15,567 bases of DNA from Verrucomicrobiota bacterium (lineage in GTDB: Bacteria; Verrucomicrobiota; Verrucomicrobiia; Chthoniobacterales; UBA10450), in assembly GCA_003218785.1 (NCBI GenBank), contig QHOM01000102.1, positions 1 through 15,567 of the forward strand, given 5' to 3'. This document shows positions 8,301 through 14,845 of this stretch, one piece after another; within the stretch, counting starts at the first letter, position 1, and each line of letters begins with the position of its first letter. The notes under the pieces are model-generated. The model was not told the DNA's origin, did not search any database, and was given only the letters and a program-made list of their open reading frames with translations. The position numbers and the translations under genes are program-made.

Positions 8301-8452
8301 AACCAGTCGAGTGCACGTCGATCTCGCGCGATCTCGACGATGCGATCGGTGATGGCACGGGTTTTGCCGGAGCCGGCCGATGCAGTTACGGAAAAATTCC
8401 GATCAAGCTCGCGCGCGAACTGCTCTCGCGATGGTTGATCAATCGTTTCCAT
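5390..8452 (-). CDS. addA: AddA-like UvrD-family helicase with C-terminal RecB-type nuclease
   Basis: Helicase-nuclease subunit for resection of double-strand DNA ends before RecA loading; it acts with the AddB-like protein encoded immediately upstream. With the ATG at 8452 the protein has 1020 residues. Superfamily 1A motifs are in order: Walker A ASAGSGKT (24-31), motif Ia VVTYTNRAADEMQQR, Walker B LLDEAQD (D302-E303), motif III VGDFQQSIYR, motif V TAHKAKGSEW (near 665-674) and motif VI YVALTRAKH (735-743). The C-terminal PD-(D/E)XK nuclease shows H878, GIVDL with D953, DWKTN with D968 and K970, and QLAY (989-992), so both activities look intact. The frame also allows a TTG start at 8470. 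I prefer the ATG because the first six TTG-frame residues precede no conserved feature and neither site has a strong Shine-Dalgarno. The ATG overlaps the end of addB by 14 nt, which suggests coupled translation. The name AddA, rather than RecB, rests on the nuclease-bearing partner and the absence of recC/recD. Confidence 0.9.
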   Translation of the reverse strand: METIDQPSREQFARELDRNFSVTASAGSGKTRAITDRIVEIARDRRALDWLAKLVVVTYTNRAADEMQQRTRQKILESGLSLEVLEAFNRAFFGTIHSFCVKLLAMHGHHLGLPAKMELITDDEDLWNDFVQQQTTIGRSLSPENRRVLLRFVQARQLMELSRKYVVDLAVAQPKTPCPDASFEEVYAASNRRAKNIPKAQANLRRWEKRWRDTDEFVPWPPCASTAKEFVRVWREAFGPLREWVNACALCIAAEVQRDYREFRLARGVITYPDQVALAGELMRLPEVARRIRENNYRVLLDEAQDTDPQQFFVLLEIVRPAEATGSFTQDRSPTGGPRPGHFCMVGDFQQSIYRNPAELARYRALHELLIETKAAEELKFSVTFRLDRRQLDFVNEMFDEILNNIGGQVQFVELNPRPDILPGQVVRLDLDQDVDPNLSEPRRAAIEARELANWIRATGLEKLRADSWRQIAILCPRKAWLRSLRDALLDVDLAVEIQSESDREGENPAYAWLTALLAIMVDAEASYEIIGVLREIFGLSDDELARFGQGYPARFQIVHRTREPVTAPAVLNLLARTREAIEMQPLFSAVQEIVRATNLRERLRSLPPEEYADLGADLDALLNAAANAEANGLSLAEFANYLRANFSKTRETRPSFSDAIQLITAHKAKGSEWQAVIVPFLSRKVWGAPVRYPRAIKTVEADAAQIIFDRTDVTAELEQEIKDTERQEMERLLYVALTRAKHTLVVAYDREFFPTANGQVASESQMKWLRADAGDTNVAVIAALPSKARQCRETAARQWRVAHEEARENLDALRLETGWIDVARQTAGAFIRTSNPSLFARVETAVVKGADVWKEAEPELRPATIDNPAMRYGVWWHVFAQSIPWNLDPSVWEKAFEASSTTSPDPARSKREWKLLREYVSGHRDFLAGNMYSEMPFLWRIDEAMCLEGIVDLARFNRETNNWFILDWKTNQIVPGKIDNLRTQYLPQLAYSERELKGEWERLRRLLRDNLASEIADSG

Positions 8453-11264
8453 AATTGCTTTCGAGGGCAAAAGCGGGGTGCGTCAGTTCCCATTTTTCGC
8501 GCAGCAAATCAGGATCGATGGTGAGCGTGGCCAGCGGATATGTGCGGATCGCGCCGTATTCGTTGAAAATTCGACCGAGCATTCCAAACACCCCCGTCTC
8601 CTGCATGCGATGGAGTTCGCGCCAGAAATCTTTTTGCGCGAGGACGTGCTCAAGAAAGAACTGCGGTTCGAGATCGCCGTTCGGCGAAAGCAACGTCATC
8701 TGCACGCGCGACGCGCCGAGCGCATGCGCGGCCAGCGCATACAAACCGAGCTGCACGCCGCGGCCATCGACAAGTTGTTTTCGGAATTTTTTCTCCTGCG
8801 TTTCGTGCCGTCTCAACTCGCGTAGATTGAACCCGCGTTGCTTTCCCGTCTTGTAATCGACAACCCACAAATCGGGATAACCAATCGCGGAGTCGTTGCG
8901 TTCGCCGCGCGCCAAAATTAAATCCACCCGGCCGCGCACACGCAATGTTTCATTCGCTGATAACGAAATGGCTGCGGGCGAACCGAGAGAAAATTCCGTC
9001 GCCACGCGTGGCCACCCGCTCAAGCCCGACAATTTTGCCGCCAAAGAATCGGCGATGTAAAGCGCATTGCTCCAGCCCGACATCCACCAGTCTGGCAATC
9101 CCGCAATCGCGGGACACACGGCGCAAAGATTTTGCACTTCATCTCGGAACCGGCGCGCATTTTCGAGAATCCGCGCGCGAATTTTTTGCGTGTCCACGAT
9201 ATCGACAAATTGACTGCCATTCGAAACCTGTGCGGCCTGCGCGAGCCAATAATGCACCCACTGACCGGTCGAAATCGTCCACGCGTCTGCATTTTCATCT
9301 TCGGCTTCGACGCCGAGAAATGTCTTCATCCAAACGAGCGCCGGCCATCGCAGCGCCTGCTCCCAATCGGTGACGCGCAACGTAATCTCACGGTCCGGCG
9401 GATTGCGCAGGCCAAATTCGTACTCGGTCGCCGGGGCGACCCGGCGACGCGCATCGTAAGCGAAGCGAGTTCGTCCCACACTGATAGAATCGATCTTTTC
9501 CGCATCAACCGGCGACCAATTTCCTAGCCATTCACGCGTCTCCTTTTCGAGTGCATGCATTGTTTCCTGGGAAACGCCTTGGCCGCGCGTGGTGAAGTAG
9601 AGCCGCGAAAAGACCTCGCTCGGATTTGAGATTCGGCTGGGAAACGAATCCGAATAAAGATTCGCCGTCAGTCCGATGCCGCTCGTTGCCGATTCGATCA
9701 GATTGAAAAATTGCCGCAGCATGATTTGGCGGCGCTCGGTGGGTCCAAGCAAAAGTGCGTTGTTCTCGCGCACGCTCCAATGACCTTCGCCTTGGTGTCC
9801 CCGTTTAACCGTGCGCCGGTTCAAAATTTTTTGATTGAGCGCATCGACCTCCTGGTCGCCGATGAAGCCCGGCTCGTCTGCAATCGTTGGCCACGTTTCC
9901 TCATTGAATCCGGCGAAAATGAGGTGCGACCATGCGTGGCTCTCCGCTTCGGTGTAGCGGAGCAAACGCACGCGGCTGTATGGATGTGCGCCATGTTCAT
10001 CGCGAGCGAGCGATGGCGCGCCAAGAATTTCACGCAACCAGCGAAGGTAAATTCTGCGCGAGAACGAATTGGCAACGCAGCCGCTCCAAATCCGGCTCAA
10101 TCGCTCGGCCTCGCTCCAGCGTTGTGTCCAACCGAGTTGCGCAAAAATCCTCCGCGTTTGCGCTAGGAACTGCGGGAACATCCCTGTCGCAGGAAGAAAT
10201 TCGATCTTTTCCAGACCACGAATGATTTCGGCGTTGCCATTTTTACGCGCGAGATATTCGCGAAGAATCTCAATGTGGTCGATGAGCACGTCTGCGTAAG
10301 CGCCACGCAAAACCTCTTCCACCTCGAAGATCGACATCTCCTTGAAGATTTTCGCCGGTAGCGCGCGCAGAAAATGGAGCAGTGCTTTTAATCGCGGATT
10401 TTCCTGCAAATCGAGCCATGTCTGCCATGCGTTATCGTCAAAAGGGCTCGGCGTGAGGTGCGCGATGCCGTCGTTGTACGCAATCTTGGCTGCGCCAAGG
10501 AAAGTTGCGACAAGTCGCGGCAACGCGCCGGCACGGGGAAACAGAATGCCAATCCGCTCGCAATTTTCCTGGCCGAGAAATTTCGCAGTCAGGGCGACGA
10601 TCGCTTTCGCCTGGTCGGTCGTACCGCGTCCCACCAGAAAATGAATTTGCCCTGGTGAAGATGTCGATCTTTCGGCGATGGCATCTGTGACTTGAGCGGC
10701 GCCGAAATTTTCTTCCCACGTTCCCACCCACGTTTCGTCGAGGTCGCGTGCTTCGTCACGCGGATCGTTCAAAACGACGGTGGCGGTTTCAGAGAAAGAG
10801 ACGGCCGCGCGTAAGAGCGGCCACAACGGCCAATGCGCTCCGTCGAATCCGCTGACAAGTAAATGGCTAAAGCGCGGCTCGGATTTTCCCGCGTTTGCCA
10901 CCGCCGCGCGATCCGCTTCTCGTACCAAAGTGAAGCCGCAATCACGTACGCGCCTTTCGAAACGCGCGGCGATTTCGCGCAAAACTGACGGCTCGATCTC
11001 CTGCGACTCCCAGCCCGCGGCATGAAGCTGATCAATCACGCGCAAAAAATGATCGGGATCGCGCGCGACAGATTTCGCCACCAGAGATTCTGGATTTTCG
11101 TTGGCGAGCACCTCCGCTGCGACCGCCAGCAGCAAACGCAGGTGTTCACGCAGCGGAATAGTGAGTCCACTGCCGCGCAACAACAGCTCGCGCAATTGCG
11201 CCGGCGAAAGAAATTTTACCCCCAGAAGCGAAATGCCGCGCGCCAGAAGTTTGCTCCGCAACAA
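8439..11264 (-). CDS. addB: AddB-like PD-(D/E)XK nuclease, main part (5' end apparently frameshifted)
   Basis: Second subunit of the AddAB-type recombination nuclease. From the first in-frame start-like codon (TTG at 11264) 941 residues are encoded. The N-terminal part is an inactivated helicase-like fold, with no Walker A visible. Segments such as VRLLRYTEAESHAWSHLIFA followed by GFNEETWP are typical of AddB/RecC-like proteins. The C-terminal nuclease is clear: GRVDLI (D781), VVDYKTGK (D803, K805) and VQLGLYALAAHALG (Q838). B. subtilis AddB has an iron-sulfur 'staple' with clustered cysteines after the nuclease. Here no cysteine follows the nuclease core, although CAVC occurs before it, so the cluster is probably absent. 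The TTG has no ribosome-binding site, and the frame opens abruptly in conserved-looking sequence (LLRSKLLARGISLLGVKFLS). This implies the true N-terminus is the adjacent fragment in another frame. The stop overlaps the start of addA. Confidence 0.82.
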   Translation of the reverse strand: MLRSKLLARGISLLGVKFLSPAQLRELLLRGSGLTIPLREHLRLLLAVAAEVLANENPESLVAKSVARDPDHFLRVIDQLHAAGWESQEIEPSVLREIAARFERRVRDCGFTLVREADRAAVANAGKSEPRFSHLLVSGFDGAHWPLWPLLRAAVSFSETATVVLNDPRDEARDLDETWVGTWEENFGAAQVTDAIAERSTSSPGQIHFLVGRGTTDQAKAIVALTAKFLGQENCERIGILFPRAGALPRLVATFLGAAKIAYNDGIAHLTPSPFDDNAWQTWLDLQENPRLKALLHFLRALPAKIFKEMSIFEVEEVLRGAYADVLIDHIEILREYLARKNGNAEIIRGLEKIEFLPATGMFPQFLAQTRRIFAQLGWTQRWSEAERLSRIWSGCVANSFSRRIYLRWLREILGAPSLARDEHGAHPYSRVRLLRYTEAESHAWSHLIFAGFNEETWPTIADEPGFIGDQEVDALNQKILNRRTVKRGHQGEGHWSVRENNALLLGPTERRQIMLRQFFNLIESATSGIGLTANLYSDSFPSRISNPSEVFSRLYFTTRGQGVSQETMHALEKETREWLGNWSPVDAEKIDSISVGRTRFAYDARRRVAPATEYEFGLRNPPDREITLRVTDWEQALRWPALVWMKTFLGVEAEDENADAWTISTGQWVHYWLAQAAQVSNGSQFVDIVDTQKIRARILENARRFRDEVQNLCAVCPAIAGLPDWWMSGWSNALYIADSLAAKLSGLSGWPRVATEFSLGSPAAISLSANETLRVRGRVDLILARGERNDSAIGYPDLWVVDYKTGKQRGFNLRELRRHETQEKKFRKQLVDGRGVQLGLYALAAHALGASRVQMTLLSPNGDLEPQFFLEHVLAQKDFWRELHRMQETGVFGMLGRIFNEYGAIRTYPLATLTIDPDLLREKWELTHPAFALESNYGND

Positions 11265-11373
11265 CCGAGCGTGACGGAAGGAGCACGTGCTCCCATGCTG
11301 CCTCGAACGAAGGGCCTATGTAGAGCGAAACTGGTCGCGAAGCTTTTGGTTCTTCGCGAATATGACGGGCCAT
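11265..11373 (-). CDS. addB: Probable N-terminal fragment of addB in a different frame
   Basis: An ATG at 11373, 38 bp after selB, opens a frame reading MARHIREEPKASRPV, then SLYIGPSFEAAWEHVLLPS. This is a plausible beta-strand/helix start for an AddB-like protein. Beyond about 11275 this frame becomes unlike any protein I recognise and ends at 11146. The frame of the main addB part gives HARLLRSKLLARGIS from 11273 onwards. Joined, VLLPS-HARLLRSKLLARGI reads smoothly and resembles the 'VVPS...LLRxRLL' opening of this family. One extra base, or two missing bases, at about 11265-11280 would explain the break. It may be a sequencing or assembly error or a real mutation; I cannot decide which from the sequence. 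Confidence 0.6.
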
Positions 11374-11411
11374 TAACCTAATCTAACGCTCCGTTGGAAC
11401 GAGCAGCGAGT

Positions 11412-13343
11412 TCAATGTGTAAGCGTTCGCTTATCGCCGACGCGCCGGGTGACGCCCTGTCGATCAAGGTGCTCGAGGAATGGCACCATGATCCGGCGAG
11501 ATGTCTGGAGCTCCCGGCGTAGTTCGCTTACCGTCGCCTGCTCGTTTTTGGACATGAAATCGACGACCGCGGATTTCATGCACTCGAAATTCTCACGCAA
11601 TAGAACTACATCGGAACCGATCTCGATCACATCTCCCGTCTCGATCAGGAACCGCAGCACTTGCTGCGCATCGCGATCGAACTCGATCTCTCGGCGCGGT
11701 GGCGGGTCGAACGATTTCTTCGAGAGCGCTTCGCGAATTTTCGTCTCGACCGGCCGAAGTTCGACGGACAACGTCGGCTGATGCACGGTTCGCGCGATGG
11801 CTGATCCTTTGCGGACAAAATTGTTCGAGCAAAGGTCCGCAATTAGCGCTTCGAAGACATCTCCCGGTTGATCGCGCAGCGCCCTGCGCAGGTCATTCAA
11901 ATCAAGACCTACGCGTTCGGGATTTCTCCTATGTGCGTCATCTATCAAATCGCTGGCACGATCGCGCAACGCCTGCCAGGTCTTCCTATTCGCCGCGATT
12001 CCGTCGTGAATCACAATTTCCTTATGGCGTTGCAGGCGCAGCAAAGCCTCCGCGATCTCCTCGCTACTGAAGTGCGATTTGCGAAGAACGGTTTGTGTTG
12101 GCAGACATCCGCTCATTTCAATCTCGGAACCGGCACAAGAATCGACATTCTCCAGTGTGGTCGCGCGCTCTGTCAGCAATTTACGCCGCGGCTCGCGACG
12201 AAATTTTCCTCGGTCACTATCCGGATCAAGAACAACTCCACCTGCAATTGTATGTCGTTCCGACGCATCGCGAACAACAAATCGATCACCGAGGAACGCA
12301 AATATCGGCGAGTTTACTTTTACCTCGGCAATTGCTTGTTTGCCGGGGTCGAGTGCCTCTCTATCAAGCAGGCCGATTTTCGCCGGGAATCGCGACGTGC
12401 CGTGGTGCAAATAGACCGAAGCACCGTCCTTGAGTGGACGTGCGGCCGGATCTTTCGGGCCCAGCCGAGGAGATTTTTCGAGGAGAGCAACGAGAGTTGA
12501 ACTCGCCGTGCCAAGATCGACAACGGTGATCACGGCGCCGCGTTTGATTTGTCCCGGACCATCGCCGACAGCGACATCCGGCAGGTTGATCGCGGTCCGC
12601 ATTCCGGGCTGCGCAGATTCCAGCACAGAGCCATGACTTTGAATCGAGCGGATACGCGCTTCAAAATTTTGTGGTTGAACAACGACGCTCTGGCCGCGAC
12701 GGAGTCGTCCGCCAGTTAGTGTGCCGGTCACGACAGTGCCGATTCCGCGCAGGGTAAACACGCGATCGATAAACAAGCGCGGTTTCCCGACATCGCGTTG
12801 TAATTGCATGGTTGAGAACTCGGAAGCGACTGCGCTCTTCAAATTCTCGATTCCTTCGCCGGTGCGCACCGAAGTCGGAATAATGGGAGATCGCGCGAAG
12901 GCCGTATCACGCAGTTGATTGCGGATTTCTTTTTCCGTCGTTTCCACATCCCCCAGATCGCTTTTTGTAAGTGCGATCACGGCTCGTTTCACTCCCAGAT
13001 ATGTCAGGATTTCCAGATGCTCTTCGGTTTGCCGCATCCAGCCGTCGTCCGCAGCGACAACAAAAAGCGCAAGATCGATTGAACCGACGCCCGCGATCAT
13101 GTTCCGGACGAAATCCTCATGGCCGGGCACATCGACGATGCCTATGGAGAGAGTTAAGAGTTGAGAGCTGAGAGTTGAGATCGCAGAAAGTTGGAGATGC
13201 GCGAAGCCGAGCTCAATCGTGATTTGTCTCGCTTTTTCTTCGGGCAGCCGATCCGGATCAACTCCCGTGAGCGCTTTGACAAGCGCGCTTTTGCCGTGAT
13301 CGACGTGACCGGCCGTCGCGATGACGAAATGTGTTTCGGTCAT
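11412..13343 (-). CDS. selB: Selenocysteine-specific translation elongation factor SelB
   Basis: GTPase that carries selenocysteinyl-tRNA(Sec) to UGA codons marked by a SECIS hairpin. From the ATG at 13343 it has 643 residues, close to other bacterial SelBs. The GTPase domain shows G1 AGHVDHGKS (11-19), G2 around QITIELGFAHL (T42), G3 DVPGHE (71-76) and G4 TKSD (126-129). EF-Tu-like domains follow (RVFTLRGIGTVVTGTLTGG). The C-terminal part is a series of winged helices ending in the SECIS-binding domain, with RRIMVPFLEHLDRQGVTRRV then GDKRTLTH, a strong SelB signature. An in-frame ATG 19 codons upstream would start within the repeat between selA and selB. I prefer 13343 because AAAGGTG lies just before it and the protein then begins directly at the GTPase domain. 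An unusual serine/leucine-rich stretch (about residues 53-66) between G2 and G3 is encoded by a 7-bp tandem repeat. Confidence 0.95.
   Translation of the reverse strand: MTETHFVIATAGHVDHGKSALVKALTGVDPDRLPEEKARQITIELGFAHLQLSAISTLSSQLLTLSIGIVDVPGHEDFVRNMIAGVGSIDLALFVVAADDGWMRQTEEHLEILTYLGVKRAVIALTKSDLGDVETTEKEIRNQLRDTAFARSPIIPTSVRTGEGIENLKSAVASEFSTMQLQRDVGKPRLFIDRVFTLRGIGTVVTGTLTGGRLRRGQSVVVQPQNFEARIRSIQSHGSVLESAQPGMRTAINLPDVAVGDGPGQIKRGAVITVVDLGTASSTLVALLEKSPRLGPKDPAARPLKDGASVYLHHGTSRFPAKIGLLDREALDPGKQAIAEVKVNSPIFAFLGDRFVVRDASERHTIAGGVVLDPDSDRGKFRREPRRKLLTERATTLENVDSCAGSEIEMSGCLPTQTVLRKSHFSSEEIAEALLRLQRHKEIVIHDGIAANRKTWQALRDRASDLIDDAHRRNPERVGLDLNDLRRALRDQPGDVFEALIADLCSNNFVRKGSAIARTVHQPTLSVELRPVETKIREALSKKSFDPPPRREIEFDRDAQQVLRFLIETGDVIEIGSDVVLLRENFECMKSAVVDFMSKNEQATVSELRRELQTSRRIMVPFLEHLDRQGVTRRVGDKRTLTH
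13149..13180. repeat. 7-bp tandem repeat inside the selB coding region
   Basis: On the plus strand, four consecutive 7-bp units, GAGTTAA, GAGTTGA, GAGCTGA and GAGTTGA, fill 13151-13178 and are flanked by partial units. Read on the coding strand this is an array of TCAACTC-like units. It translates as serine/threonine/leucine-rich residues between HLQL and the SIGIVDVPGHE strand of the SelB GTPase domain. Repeats of this kind are more often intergenic. Here the array keeps the gene in frame only together with its flanking bases. Confidence 0.75.
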
Positions 13344-13353
13344 GCCACCTTTT

Positions 13354-13440
13354 GAAACCGCGAAGGACACAAAAGAGCACGAAGCCCGATTACATTCCAT
13401 CTTCGTGTTCTTCGTGTTCTTCGTGATCTTCGTGGTGGTT
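13354..13440. repeat. Imperfect inverted repeat with 9-bp tandem units between selA and selB
   Basis: The 95-bp selA-selB gap is mostly a hairpin-like element. The right arm (13401-13436) is four 9-bp units, CTTCGTGTT, CTTCGTGTT, CTTCGTGAT and CTTCGTGGT. The left arm (about 13357-13384, ACCGCGAAGGACAC then AAAAGAGCACGAAG) is an imperfect reverse complement of it. The arms are separated by about 16 nt. In the transcript this could fold into a long imperfect stem just upstream of the selB ribosome-binding site. It resembles dispersed 'CACGAAG' intergenic repeats that I recall from several environmental phyla. The plus-strand reading (FVFFVFFVIFVV) is an artefact of the repeat, not a protein. 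Confidence 0.65.
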
Positions 13441-14845
13441 ATTGCGCACTTGTGGAGACACGGCGAATGGCATCCACTACGAGGTCGGCCTGATGCGGGA
13501 AAATCGTGCGCAGATCGAGCTTGAAGCGCTCATTCGCGATATACCCGATGACCGGTGAACTCCAATTGCGCAGCCGCGCGGCGAAATCGACCAACGAACA
13601 ACTCTCGGGAGCAATGTCGATCGTAACTGACGGTATCGTCGACTTTGGCAAGGTCCCGCCGCCGACTTTGACTGTACCGCACCCAATCGCGATTCGCAGT
13701 GGCAAACCCTCCAGCCGACTGGCAATGGCTGCAGCTCGCGCGCGCAATTCATCCCGGGAGACCTGCAAGAGACCAATGGCAGCGATTCCGGCTCTCGATT
13801 GATTGAGATGAAGATCGACAGTCGCTTGCAGGGCTGCGAAAACCAATTTGTCGCAGCGCAACGCGCGAAATAGCGCTTCGCGTTTCAAAGCGGCTACGAA
13901 TCTTCTCTTTCCGGCAATAATTCCTGCTTGTGGGCCACCAAACAATTTGTCGCCGCTGAAGCAAACGAGATCGGCGCCATTTTTCAATGCTTCGGCAGGC
14001 GTTGGCTCGTGTTCGGCTATTCCCAATTGTTCCGTCGCAACAATCGCGCCGCTTCCCAGGTCTTCGACAAACGGGATGTGCTTTTTTCGCGCGAGCGCAG
14101 CGATATCCGCCGAAGGAGGTGAGTCAACAAAACCGCCCATGAAAAAATTGCTGCGGTGAACTTTGAGAATGAGAGCAATATCTGGCCCGATTGCCTTGGC
14201 ATAATCATCGATGCTCGTCTTATTTGTTGCGCCGATCTCCCGCAATTGCGTACCGGCCGCTTCGATTATTTCACCAACGCGAAAGCCGCCGCCGATTTGG
14301 ACCATCTCACCGCGCGAAATGACAATTTCCAGCTGGAGCGGCGCACCCGGCGGTCGCGCCCTACCTTTGCTTCGGGTGAAATGATGAACGATTAGTACCA
14401 ACGCAGCTGCGCAATTGTTCACGACCGTGGCCGATTCGGCTCCGCAAAGCAGCGCGAGCGCATTCTCGATATAAGCACCGCGGCGACCGCGCTCGCCGGT
14501 CGCGAGATCATATTCGAGATTAGCATAACCTGAGCCGATTTCGTTAAGCGCACGGATCGCTTTCGATGCAAGCGGTGCTCGCCCGAGATTCGTGTGGATG
14601 ACAATTCCGGTTCCATTGATGACCGGCTGGAGCCGGCTGGCGCGGAGCTCGTCAAGCAGACGCCGGATAAAATTGACGATGGATTCAAATTCTGGGATCA
14701 CCGCTTTCGCGCGAATTTTAGAAAGTTCGCGCCGGACAAGACCGACAACCACCGGGCGCGGCAGATCGTCATAGCTGAGCACATCGAGGACTTTGCTGAC
14801 AGCGGGAATTTCCCGGCGCGAGCGCGATTTTACCCGGTCATGCAT
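13439..14845 (-). CDS. selA: L-seryl-tRNA(Sec) selenium transferase SelA
   Basis: PLP-dependent enzyme that converts Ser-tRNA(Sec) to Sec-tRNA(Sec) using selenophosphate; in bacteria it forms large ring-shaped oligomers. From the ATG at 14845 it has 468 residues (E. coli SelA has 463). Diagnostic segments are VINGTGIVIHTNLGRAPLA (the classic SelA N-terminal signature), YANLEYDLATGERGRRGAYI and VVNNCAAALVLIV. Also present are VHRSNFFMGGF and the PLP-lysine motif CFSGDKLFGGPQAG (K300). The frame is open for a further 38 codons upstream, to 14959, but those lie inside selD and encode nothing SelA-like. The chosen ATG overlaps the end of selD by 16 nt, consistent with coupled translation. No strong Shine-Dalgarno is seen, and a second ATG out of frame 4 nt further on is not used. 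All features needed for activity appear present. Confidence 0.95.
   Translation of the reverse strand: MHDRVKSRSRREIPAVSKVLDVLSYDDLPRPVVVGLVRRELSKIRAKAVIPEFESIVNFIRRLLDELRASRLQPVINGTGIVIHTNLGRAPLASKAIRALNEIGSGYANLEYDLATGERGRRGAYIENALALLCGAESATVVNNCAAALVLIVHHFTRSKGRARPPGAPLQLEIVISRGEMVQIGGGFRVGEIIEAAGTQLREIGATNKTSIDDYAKAIGPDIALILKVHRSNFFMGGFVDSPPSADIAALARKKHIPFVEDLGSGAIVATEQLGIAEHEPTPAEALKNGADLVCFSGDKLFGGPQAGIIAGKRRFVAALKREALFRALRCDKLVFAALQATVDLHLNQSRAGIAAIGLLQVSRDELRARAAAIASRLEGLPLRIAIGCGTVKVGGGTLPKSTIPSVTIDIAPESCSLVDFAARLRNWSSPVIGYIANERFKLDLRTIFPHQADLVVDAIRRVSTSAQ

Noticed and set aside
8453..8470. TTG start for addA, six codons upstream of the ATG
   Set aside because: It has no Shine-Dalgarno, adds no conserved residues and would extend the overlap with addB. 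The ATG at 8452 is simpler, though TTG is not excluded.
11374..11411. Possible selC (tRNA-Sec) next to selB
   Set aside because: The gap is only 38 bp, too short for a tRNA of about 95 nt, and no cloverleaf was recognised elsewhere in the window.
13344..13400. Upstream ATG that would add 19 residues to SelB
   Set aside because: The extension is translated from the hairpin repeat, whereas the ATG at 13343 has AAAGGTG in front and begins just before the GTPase domain.
13401..13436. Regular 9-bp units considered as a CRISPR or direct-repeat array
   Set aside because: The units are contiguous and too short, and there are no unique spacers. It is a tandem repeat forming one arm of an inverted repeat.
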